Assembly (NCBI GenBank): GCA_019454045.1 | Contig: SKCR01047750.1 | Location: forward strand, 23,856-87,855 | Length of the DNA stretch: 64,000 nt | From: Zanthoxylum bungeanum | Lineage: Eukaryota; Streptophyta; Magnoliopsida; Sapindales; Rutaceae | Direction of reading: 5' to 3' | Shown: one piece after another, positions 54,960 through 64,000 of the stretch | Position numbering within the stretch: position 1 is the first letter of the stretch | Layout of the letters: each line of letters opens with the position of its first letter | Position numbers and translations under genes: made by a program | The notes under the pieces: generated by a model | Told to the model about the DNA's origin: nothing | What the model saw: the letters and a program-made list of their open reading frames with translations, nothing else | Database searches by the model: none

Positions 54960-56004
54960 TGTACCCCTCTAATTATTTTTACTTTAAGTACCATTGATTC
55001 TCTTCATAACTATTATGGTTACTGACTGAGAAAGTCTCATCATAGTCGACTTCCTCTTTTGAGGTATAACCCTTGGTCATTAGCCTAACCTTGAAAGTTT
55101 GTACCTTCCCATCTTCTCCTCTCTTTCTCTTATAGATCCACTTACAACGTATGAGTTTTACCCCATCAGGTTGGTCTTCAAGTTCCCAGACTGAGTTGGA
55201 GTACATCGACTTCACCTCAAGGTTCATGGATTTGAGTCATTCCTCTTTATCAGAATCATCCACTGCACTATAATAGGTCAATAGATCATATACACCATCA
55301 CTAGATGCGACAACTTGTGTCTCTCCAACATTTAGATAGCGATCAGGTTGTCGTACAACAATCTCACTGTGTATAGGTTGTAGATAATTCTGATGTACTT
55401 GCATCTAACGCTTAGATGTCGAAGTTGTTAAGCTTATGTCAACTTATGTTGATGATGGCGTGCTAGTCAAACTAGTAAGTAACTCATCGAGTATTACTTT
55501 ACTTCGAGGTTTGAACTCTCTCATATAGTCCTCCTCAAGAAATATAGAGTTTGTCGATATAAACACTTTGTTATCTTATTGACTATAGAAGAACCTACCC
55601 CTAGTCTCTATAGGATAACCTACAAATAAGCACACCTAAGAGCGTGGCTCCAACTTTGTAGTCTTATTCTTCAACACATGTGCTGGACCCCCTCATATGC
55701 GGAAATATTATAAACTAGTTTTACGACCACTTCACAACTCTAAGGGAGTCTTAGGAATAGACTTAGAAGGAACTACATTAAGGATATACATTATTGTTTG
55801 CACGACATATCCCCAGAATGAACTAGGCATTGAACTGTAACTAAACATAGATCTTATCATGTCTAGTATATTCTGATTTCTCCTCTCTACAATACTATTC
55901 TGCTGTGGTGTTCCGGACACTGTGAGTTGGGATACTATCTCGTGCTTAACCAAGAATTCCTCAAAGCCACTATCAAGGTATTCTCCTCCACGATTTGATC
56001 AAAT
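54960..56004 (-). pseudogene. Copia integrase-RT fragment F
   Basis: On the minus strand the integrase piece GTPQQNSIVERRNQNILDMIR and SSFWGYVVQTIMYILNVVPSKS (55953-55732) is followed by a linker with stops, and then by an RT start with VWELEDQPDGVKLIRCKWIYKRK and VDYDETFS (55227-54979). The wording differs from A, B and D, so it is another copia family. Both ends are cut; the upper end abuts the G LTR. Confidence 0.8.
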
Positions 56005-58444
56005 AATAATGTATTGTATATTTTATTATTTATTAATAAAATAACTACATTTTCATTTCAAACCTTATTAATGGTAATGTCATTATGCATATTAGATTGA
56101 TGTATAAATATACTAAGAATGACATCGACCTTAGAATAGTCTTGTAGTAATACATGACACTAGGTGGTCTGACATTGGGATAGTATTACTATTATAAATT
56201 ATTCTTAAAAGTAAATATCATTAATCGTTGGTTTTAAAATACGGTCAAATTCCTATAACCTATAAGACTAACACATGTCGTATATTGGATTTGGAGTTCC
56301 AATGGTTTATCTTGATGTACCATGAGCTTTGGAAGCTTGTATAGACATGTGGGTATTTGTTAGAGCGAATACTGAATGACTCACAGGTGATTCCTAATAG
56401 TTGGAAGTACATACCACCGTCAATAGGAATCTCCTCGAGACGAGTAGCATATGTGATCCTTTAACTATATGATATCATTGATTTTGTGTGAGATCCTCCA
56501 CACTTAGATGCCATGTGTGTCAGAAACCTTTCATGGTTTGGCCTCTAGATGTTCGTTGAGTGTGGATCAATGCACTCATTAATCAAGTGCTTATCAAGAT
56601 ATGATTCATCGGCCCGTATGTGTACCATAAGAGGTTTAGGTATCCATGTGAGTAAGTCACGATTCTTAAGACTTTGGCTAAAGCCGATCACCTAGGGTGG
56701 ATCGTATTAGTTGTAAAGAATCATGGACATGTCTACATGAGATCTGCACCTCATAAACTTGACGGTGTATTCTATGTTTATTAAGCACAACTTGGATAGT
56801 CTACGATGAAGGAATTGATAAACATATGTGATGACCTTGACTTGTATATTTTAGAAAGTTCGTTCATGTTTTTCGCGAATTCAGAGGTGGCCGAATTGCG
56901 TACATATTAACTAAACTTATATGACGAACGTGTCTAGACTTAGAGAGTCCCACAATATGAAATGTACTCATTAAGCACTTGGGTAGCCGATAATTTTTTA
57001 TAATAAATAATATTCGATATTATAATTATCAACTAAGATAATTAAGTATTATTGGATAACATTGATTATTTACTTGACCTAATTTGATTAATTGGATTAA
57101 TCCAAAATTACACAAGGGCTTTGTCGTAATTTCATAAATATCTCTACCATTTGAGGATATTTTGGTAATTGCAAATATGTAATTATATGTGTATTTGGCT
57201 TAATTTAATTGGATTAAATCAAAGTGGTAGACACGTAACTAATCAATTAATTAAACTTTATCTTAATTTAATTAGATTAAATCAAAGTAGTAGACAATGG
57301 TGATTAGTCACACCTAATTATATATATTTGGACAAATTAGATTAAACCCACATAAAAATTGATTAAAACTTTTATTAATTAAAAATTACCTAAGTTTTGC
57401 TAAAAATAGAAAGCTTGAGCAAAAGTTTTAATCAAGCTTAAGAAAGCAAAAACAAGCAAGCGTTAGAGAAATTAGCCTAAGTTAGAGAAGTGTTTAGAGA
57501 AGCTTTGGAAGATCTCTACAATATTTCAACATTGAGAAATCAAGATTGGATCTTGGAGTGAAGTTTGCTAGCATTGAAATCAAGATTGGATCTTGGAGTC
57601 AAGCTTGCTAAACTTTGGAAGTTCTCCAACCATTTAAACAAGGAGAAAGAGATTGGATCTCTCTATCAAGCTTGTTGTGTAAGTTTGATCTTCTCCAAAG
57701 CTATATTTTTCATTAGTGAGTTATCATTAGTGAGACATATAATGATGAATTATGTATTAGATATATAATAACATAACTTGATGTTGAAATTAGGTTAATT
57801 AATTATGTGCAGATGTTTTGGAAGTATAAACACAATTTGCTTGAGATTGGGTTAGAATATTTATGTTGTACATAAATTTAAAATTAGAGTTTGGAACTCT
57901 AGATAAAAGCTTAGAGCTATGGCTACCATTCTATAATCACTGACCACCTTTGAGTGACCTAGAAATATTCATGAGTCATTTCATCGTGGGATTCTAATTT
58001 GGTTTGTGCTTTGGATTCAAAATTTATGCAATTGTGTATTTAGAATAAATATATATTTTTGTAAAAATATTTGATATTTTGAAAAACATGATTTTTATTC
58101 TATAACATGTGTTGATGTTGGTTTTGATGTTAAAAATTAAATTTGGATATTTTTGAAGTGTTTAGAAAAGATCGGAAGGAATTAGAATATTTTACCCTAA
58201 TTCCTTCAGCTCTCTGGAAATAGAGCCGAAGGGAATGTGCGCGCGTCGCGCACTTAAACTTGTTTTTTCCTTGTTCTGGAGCCTTCGGAATTCGATTCAG
58301 CCTCGATTTTTTCCTATACACTCGTAATGAAATATAGTATTTTATTAAATTATTTAAAATTACACTCATGCTTGATATCCACGGGTTAGACCCATTTCCA
58401 CTGGGCACAGATCCAACCTTAGGGGTCCCACAACCGCCCCAACA
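56005..58444 (+). repeat. Element B-type LTR G, first 31 bp missing
   Basis: It matches the B 3' LTR from its base 32 (38967) and continues through the parts equivalent to 1-490, 10284-10961 and 34592-34924, ending CCCCAACA. It is not interrupted, so it gives the pre-insertion sequence at the A, C and D sites of B. No internal region or primer site follows; it is a solo or truncated LTR. Confidence 0.88.
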
Positions 58445-58572
58445 AGACCACCCCGTTTAGCTTTTTTGTTTGTGAAAATGGAATTGTAAATGATTTTGAT
58501 TCCCGTAGTAATTGACGGAACTCTTTCCTTCAAAATACTAAGAATTTCACGAGGTGCGGTGCTGTTGGCCAT
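58445..58572 (-). pseudogene. Possible host exon cut by LTR G
   Basis: A minus-strand frame MANSTAPREILSILKERVPS continues with a basic stretch TNKKAKRGG and runs directly into the end of LTR G at 58444. I do not recognise the protein. It may be a chance frame. Confidence 0.25.
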
Positions 58573-58787
58573 ACTCATGGTAATCAAGATATTCTATTAC
58601 TTGATGGTTATGGAAACCACATGTAGCATTTAATCCCCACATAATACCGTCTAGATGTATTGATATACCCCGCAGCTCAAATGGGCATTCCTGTTTTTTA
58701 ATCCCACTATTTCTTATTATGGATTGCCCTTCAACAAAATATTGTGGTGATTTATACTTTCTCCTCTTCCCTTGTTAGTTTCTTCTA

Positions 58788-58928
58788 TGGAAGAAACTCA
58801 ACAAACCCTCGTGCAATATATTTTTGCCTTTACCTTAGGATTTTTTTCTCTTATATGGAAGGTTTTAATTCAACAGAAAAATAATTACTCAATTTTAATT
58901 TTTTTTTTTCAAAAATATCCTATATAAG
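58788..58928 (+). other. Short hydrophobic ORF, unassigned
   Basis: A 46-codon frame begins MEETQQTLVQYIFAFTLGFF and has one likely membrane segment. No family is recognised and it overlaps the start of repeat X copy 2. It is listed only because it lies in the low-copy flank. Confidence 0.2.
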
Positions 58929-59235
58929 CTTGGACCCAAATCAAAATAAATAAATAAATAATAATCCGAAGCCATATTCTGAATTTTTTTTTAAATTTCT
59001 TGCCTTTAAAAACAATTTTTATTCATCTCTATTTATTTCTCTCTCTGCCTCTCTGCTCAGATTTCTGGTATATAGAAAAGACATTTATATATATATCTTG
59101 GTTTTTTTTTCTTTATTTATTTCTATATTTAATTAATGGGCTCAATTAACTATTCAATTAATATTTATTTGCAATTTGCCTTTAAAATCTATTGTGACTA
59201 TGCATACCGAAGGTATTCGTAAAATTCTTATTAAA
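58870..59235 (+). repeat. Dispersed repeat X, copy 2
   Basis: This is the fullest uninterrupted copy. It opens with AATAATTACTC, a T run and CCTATATAAGCTTGGACCC, and extends to TGCATACCGAAGGTATT. Copy 3 has the same two ends, so the repeat is at least 340 bp. Confidence 0.8.
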
Positions 59236-59735
59236 ATATTAATCAATGCATATCAAATTATTACCCATTAATCTAAAATTAATAAATTATAATAAAAATT
59301 AATAAAAATAGATAATAAATATGAAAAATCACATTTTTAATAAAAAATATATATATATATATTGAAAAAAAAACAATCCATAACAATCCATGGTTAAAAA
59401 CAATCCATAATCCTAATCCATAATCCATAATTAGTATTTTAAAATTTTATTGAGAATGTTTTAGAAATACAAAATTATAAAATTATGTCAAACAAAAATA
59501 ATACAATGGCCGCAAATTTATGTAACAGTTAAATAAGAATCCCGGCTATTGGAATAAAGATTTTCTAGATTAATAATAAATTGAAAAATGGGTTAGAGTA
59601 TATTAAATAAATGGAGTTGGGCTTAATATAAATAATAAAAAGCAATTAATCAAAGCACAAATCTAGTTAAAATAAATATAAGCTAGTTTTAGAAAACTCT
59701 AGTACTCTACTAACTTCCTCAGTTTTTTTTTTTTT
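59236..59735. other. AT-rich spacer
   Basis: No gene. It contains AATCCAT-type short repeats near 59375-59430 and a T run near 59725. Confidence 0.5.
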
Positions 59736-59739
59736 TTTT

Positions 59740-59968
59740 TTAACAAACGCACAAAGCCCTAATTTTGTTCTTCCTGGCAAGCCGAGCACTGCAAAAGGGA
59801 AAGGGGGGAAAATAATAAACATTCAACCTCTTGAGAGTGAAACGAAAAGAGAGACTGAGGAGAAAGCGCACAGACGAGAAAGAGGTTCTATATTCATATT
59901 TGAGGGTGCAGCAACTTGGCTCTCCTCTATTTTCAACATTTTATTTTTACTCCTTTAATCAAAATATT
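59740..59968 (+). other. Possible untranslated first exon
   Basis: The stretch has the look of a plant 5' leader, with a purine-rich GAGAGAC/GAAAG region and a donor-like ATTG|GTGAGTTTTC near 59968. No protein is recognised in a 65-codon frame that crosses the donor. A transcript is needed to support it. Confidence 0.25.
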
Positions 59969-61350
59969 GGTGAGTTTTCTTACATGCATTGTCTGATTTT
60001 GACTTATGGGGGTGGTTGGTTTCAGTAATTTATTTTACTGCATATTTTAAAATTGAGTTTAATTAGTTTTTGACTTTTTCGTTTTCATGGGTTTGTTGGA
60101 TTGTTATCAATTAATCACTTGAAACAGGAATTGAGTATGTTTATCCAAATTTCGGAAATTTTGGATTTTGAAGGCTAGCCATATACTACTTCATTGCATC
60201 ATTGAAATTTTGAGTTAATCAATAATTCTTGCTATTGATTTTTATAATTCTCACACACTTATTTCAGTTTTTGATATTTTACGAGGCTGATTTTGATAGC
60301 ATTAATTCTATCCATTTCAATTGTTATGTTTCAATTGAGTTTCTCCAATTTGCTGACTTAGGGGATTGATTTCCTCCAAGAATTAATTTTGTATTTAATA
60401 TTTGAAACTTGTTTCTTTCAAATGGTTATTTTACCAAGACTGATTTATAGGCTTGGGCAATGATGTTGTGTGGGTGTTGAAATGGTGAGGATTAAATTAT
60501 GGAGTGTGGTTCCATTTTAGAAACCCTAGGAGTTACTTGAATTAAGGATTATGAAAATTGAATGTGTATTGAGATTAAATGTGTTTAGTAGTATTGATGG
60601 GGATATATATTAATGATGATTTTGTGCATTAAAAAGGAAGAAATGGTGGCTTGATTTGGGAGTTGATTTCGACAGCAAAGGGGCTGACTGCTGAGTTTTA
60701 TTTATGTTTTATGCATAATAATGTGCAATTGTAGTGTTAGAATGCATGCTAAAAATGACTAAAGTGAATGGGTTCAGTAGGGCAGTGAGTAGAGGGGATT
60801 AGGCTGTGAATCTGAGCAGCAGTGCAATCTGAATAGGTATCACTATTTCGGACATTAAAATAAATTCTAGACCTTCGATCAACACATCGTAAAATTCTGT
60901 ATAAACTAGACATATTAAGGACTAACATATTCAAAAATCAGAATTTTTGGACTTGAATTAGGCCGAATATATGAAGTGGGCTGCCCTGCATGGCTGCATC
61001 TCACTACATTCTGTCTTAGTCTGAACAATCCCCGAAGATTCACTTATAACTTGAGTTTCGGAAGTCAAAATCGAAATCCATAAAAACCTACATAAACTAG
61101 GTACAATAAGGTTCATCCTATTAAAATTTCAGCCCCCGATTCATTACCCACTATTTACAGTGAATTTTCAAAGTTAAATGTCGAGCAGTGAATTTTTAGC
61201 AGCCAGGTAGAATTTGAATTTTCGTATTCCCACTTGTGTAATTCTAAATCTAGGCCCGTAAAATTCGTAGACGACTTGATACTACTACAAAAACTAATTC
61301 AAGCTCAATTTGGATGAAAAGAACTGTCGGCTATGTTGCTCCAGGTAACT
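59969..61350. other. Interval without recognised genes
   Basis: The composition is T-rich on the + strand, like a plant intron, and no coding frame is supported. Near 60950-61350 it is closer to random composition. Confidence 0.4.
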
Positions 61351-61435
61351 ATATATGTATATTTTTTATATGTTGATCTTTCTAATTCAGATTCATGTAC
61401 AACATGTTATCACTCATATACGCAAAATGAGGAAG

Positions 61436-61640
61436 CAAGAGACGCAAAGCAGAAACCCTAAATCGACGAAGGTAAGAGACGAAGTAGAGGCAAAGCAGAC
61501 GCAAAATATGGGGACGCAAAGCAGAAACCCTAAATCGACGAAGGTAAGAGACGAAATAGATGCAAAGCAGACGCAAAATGAGGAAGCAAGAGACGCAAAG
61601 CAGAAACCCTAAATCGACGAAGGTAAGAGACGAAGTAGAT
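61436..61640 (+). repeat. 72-79-bp tandem repeat with splice-donor words
   Basis: Three copies begin GACGCAAAGCAGAAACCC at 61441, 61513 and 61592. Each includes CCCTAAATCGACGAAGGTAAGAG's central AAG|GTAAGA, which fits the plant 5' splice-site consensus. Confidence 0.88.
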
Positions 61641-61730
61641 GCTGATTCCTTTTTTTTTTTTTATAAATACGCCAAAACGTAGTCATTTTGGTTGGATAAA
61701 AAAAAAATTTTAAAAAAAAAAGGCTGGAAT

Positions 61731-61835
61731 GCGAGGCGGCCGCCTCATCGGTGAAAAACGGAAAAAACGGCACACGGAGTATTAGGTGGCCGCCTCGACG
61801 CGCTGACGCCTCGAGGCGGCAATTCGGCGCCTCAA
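61731..61835. repeat. GC-rich palindromic segment
   Basis: GAGGCGGCCGCCTC (61733-61746) is a perfect 14-bp palindrome. Related words GGTGGCCGCCTCGACG and GCCTCGAGGCGGC follow within 90 bp, so the segment can fold on itself. It stands out in an AT-rich setting; the source is unknown. Confidence 0.7.
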
Positions 61836-62400
61836 TACGTATTTTTAAACAATGCAAATCACCCAATTCAAGCTTATACGAAGCAGGTAAAACCCTCGGC
61901 TATCCTATGTTCTTATAAAAAATGCATTTTTTACTCGAACGCAGGACCTGATAATCAAATTTTAATCCTTTTCCCACCAAATTAATTTTGATTACTTAAT
62001 ATCTAAATCGAAACCTAATAAGAGCACATCATATTGGATAATTTTTTTGTGTGAAAATTACAAAATAACTGATCATATCCTCCCTCCATAGTTCTGATCA
62101 TACGGTCATACCAACCAATCTGAAATTCAACACGTGGAAAATGGTTGGAAATTTCATTCAAAAGAATGAAGGGTGAAATAACCCCACTCGACTCAAATTT
62201 AAGAGGCTAACAAGAGACTTCTGCGTATGGTTTGGGCCTAATGAGCCCAATACATTTGGTCTAAGTCTAAGGTAAAAAAGTGGCCCAATTTCAATTACAA
62301 AAGGCCGAAAACAACCTATATCATTCGCAGCATTAACTTGTACACTAACGTACAACACCGCAAAACACTCATTTTCTTAAACGGCAAGCAAATATAATAA
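61836..62400. other. Likely upstream region of the clathrin-type exon
   Basis: No ORF is supported. It holds three TGGGCC-type words near 62233-62290 on either strand, a motif common in promoters of plant housekeeping genes. Confidence 0.35.
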
Positions 62401-62530
62401 ACTCGACACTCTCCTCCCTCCCTCCCTCCGTCCTTCGATCAAACAAACACTTCTCCTTCTCTCTCTCTATGTCGATCATTTCTTACATTTTCTCTTCAAA
62501 TTTTTTTTCCAAGCCTCGATCCACGTCATC
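62401..62530 (+). other. Putative 5' untranslated region of the clathrin-type gene
   Basis: A CT-rich leader with CTCCCTCCCTCCCTCC and a CTCTCTCTC run lies directly before the ATG at 62531. This composition is typical of plant 5' leaders. Confidence 0.5.
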
Positions 62531-62575
62531 ATGGCCGCCGCCAACGCTCCCATTATCATGAAAGAAGCCCTAACG
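62531..62575 (+). CDS. CHC: Probable first coding exon of clathrin heavy chain (partial gene)
   Basis: The 15 codons read MAAANAPIIMKEALT, which matches the N-terminus of plant clathrin heavy chains as I remember it (MAAANAPI-MKE-LTLPS). The frame then meets GTGCCG, a possible splice donor at 62576, and continues only as non-clathrin sequence, so an intron is inferred. Clathrin heavy chain forms the triskelion legs of coated vesicles. No second exon (LPS-GI-PQFITF) is seen before 64000. The intron may be long, or the gene may be a truncated copy. Fifteen residues is a short basis. Confidence 0.6.
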
Positions 62576-63190
62576 GTGCCGTTTTACATTTCTCCTAACG
62601 ATTTCACGCTCTCTCTTTTCGATTCGTTTTTTTTCCCCATTTTAGTTACTTGTTTATGCGATATCTGTTCTTGCAAATTTTTAGCGAGACTAAGTGTTCA
62701 TGTGTTTCATATTTTATTTTGTTGTATGAAAAGTATTCCGTATGATGAAATTTAACAAATTAACTTTAGATCAGCGTCAGGATTCTCAATAATCGCCGAC
62801 ACCGTGAAGCATACCCAGTCCATTCTAACATTGTGAGTGGATACTTTTTCTTTTATTGATACTCTTGTTTTATGTTTCTGTGGATACTTAAAATCATGCT
62901 TTAAGAAGAATGATTTTGGAATTTGGATAAATCTATTTTTACGGGATATGAGATATTTTCGATTTGATGTTATATGATATGTTTCCGCTACGGTCCTTGT
63001 ATGATATTTATGTTTTATGATTTTGAAATTGCCGTGATGCTTTTTAGGGTCCTGTCCATTTGAAAATGGTTGACTCGCTACCCTCTATCAATATGGTCCT
63101 GATTCGTTTATTGTTCGGTTTTTATGCGCAATCGGGCAATGGATGCCTGTATAGTTTTTGAAATATGTTGTAAATGAAAGTTTTGAACTT
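62576..63190 (+). other. Candidate first intron
   Basis: It is T-rich with no clathrin-like coding. A stretch at about 62770-62835 (GGATTCTCAATAATCGCCGA) is more GC-balanced and could be an exon of something, but its frames match nothing I recognise. Confidence 0.35.
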
Positions 63191-63655
63191 GGTTTTATGA
63201 TCTTTGATATTTATTCGATTTACAATGTTTTACGTTGTTTTTATAATATCTACTCAATGGGTCTTCATAGATGTGCCCTCCCAATCCACAAATTTTGTAG
63301 ATAGCTCTATCTGGTGAGCCATAACTTATTAGGAGCCTGGGATCGAGGTAATGAAGTATACTGCAGTCACTAGAGTATGGGTCCGTCATGTAAAGTTTGT
63401 GGTTCGCATTCAAATATAATGCATGTATGTCGGTATGAGTCAAGTCAAATGTGTATATGACTATAGATATAAAGTAAAAGTGTTTATTTAATATCAGTGA
63501 ATATGATCTTAAATCATGAAATAGTTTAATAAATGTTAGTCATGATAACACAGCAGAGGAATAATCGAGAAAGTTAAGATATAGTCAGAGGCTCAAGGTG
63601 GTGGTGAGGATCTATTACCTGCCGGTAATAACATCTCCGCATTGGGGATGTTACA
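63191..63655 (+). repeat. Gypsy-like LTR end next to repeat X copy 3
   Basis: It has the layout of a gypsy LTR 3' part, with ACTCAATGGGTC, a GGAGCCTGGGATCG stretch and the terminus GGGGATGTTACA at 63655. The upper boundary is unclear. The junction into repeat X (TTACA then AATAACTACTTAATTT) matches the intact X copy 2 (AATAATTACTCAATTT), so it inserted at or next to the X edge. Confidence 0.5.
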
Positions 63656-64000
63656 AATAACTACTTAATTTTTTTTTTAATCCTATATAAGCTTGGACCC
63701 AAATCCAAAAAAATCTGAAGCCATATTCTGAAATTTTTTTTAAATTTCTTGTGCGTTAAAAACAGTTTTTATTCATCGCTGTTTATTTCTCTCTCTGTCT
63801 CTCTGCTCAGATTTCTGATTTATAGAAAAGACATTTATATATAATTTTTGGTTTTTTTCGTTATTTATTTCTATATTTAATTAATGGGCTCCCCTTAATT
63901 TTATGTATACAATTCTTATTTATTTGCAATTTGCCTTTAAAATCTATTGTGACTGTGCATACTGAAGGTATTGGTAATTTTCATTTTTATTATCGTACCA
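63656..64000 (+). repeat. Dispersed repeat X, copy 3
   Basis: It matches copy 2 from AATAACTAC through CCTATATAAGCTTGGACCC, GCTCAGATTT and TTAATTAATGGGCTC to GCATACTGAAGGTATT, and runs to the window edge. Confidence 0.8.

Noticed and set aside
56005..58444. LTR G as the missing second half of the B 3' LTR
   Set aside because: G restarts near the beginning of the LTR (its base 32), not at the point where B breaks at 40118, so it is a separate copy.
61441..61620. CCCTAAA words as an interstitial telomere repeat
   Set aside because: There is only one word per 72-79-bp unit, not a head-to-tail telomeric array.

Overview
The window is a block of nested LTR retrotransposons from a plant nuclear genome, ending in a low-copy flank at 58.4-64 kb. 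An angiosperm, probably a eudicot, is suggested by Ty1-copia elements with initiator-methionine-tRNA primer sites, Athila-like and Ogre/Tat-like Ty3-gypsy elements, plant LOG-family proteins, and what looks like the first exon of a plant clathrin heavy chain gene. I cannot name the species.

Layout. The oldest recognisable unit is a decayed copia element (B, + strand). Its 5' LTR is cut into three pieces (1-490, 10284-10961, 34592-34924). Its remnant gag-pol lies at 35686-38860 and its 3' LTR starts at 38936. A second copia element (A, 491-10283, +) and an Athila-like gypsy element (C, 10962-34591, -) sit inside that 5' LTR. A further element (H, 20848-32568, -) sits inside the 5' LTR of C and is bounded by a perfect 5-bp duplication, CTAAT. 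A copia element of the A family (D, 40119-50806, -) interrupts the 3' LTR of B. The gag of D holds a solo LTR of the C family (I, 45124-47034) with a perfect CTTTT duplication. From 50.8 to 58.4 kb there are truncated pieces: a gypsy LTR end (J), an internally deleted A-type LTR (E), a copia integrase-RT fragment (F) and a nearly complete B-type LTR (G). The last 5.5 kb holds two more copies of a dispersed repeat X, a tandem repeat carrying splice-donor-like sequence, the probable clathrin exon and another gypsy-like LTR end.

Main discovery. Two intact, intronless genes for LOG-type cytokinin riboside 5'-monophosphate phosphoribohydrolases lie inside LTR retrotransposons, at 14347-15000 (in C) and 27213-27860 (in H). 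Both are on the coding strand of their element, in the env position downstream of pol (or of what remains of pol). They share upstream sequence that includes a TATA-like and CAG splice-acceptor-like block. They differ at about 35% of residues, yet neither has a stop or frameshift. In H, LOG is the only intact coding region in an 11.7-kb non-autonomous element whose two LTRs are nearly identical, so the insertion is recent. The C LTR promoter has a TATA box preceded by six CACGTG G-box/ABRE cores. This suggests a lineage of retrotransposons that carries and spreads a hormone-activating enzyme. Function and expression are inference; the coding capacity and position are read directly from the sequence.

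The remaining coding capacity is decayed gag-pol. No tRNA, rRNA, CRISPR array or complete host gene was seen.
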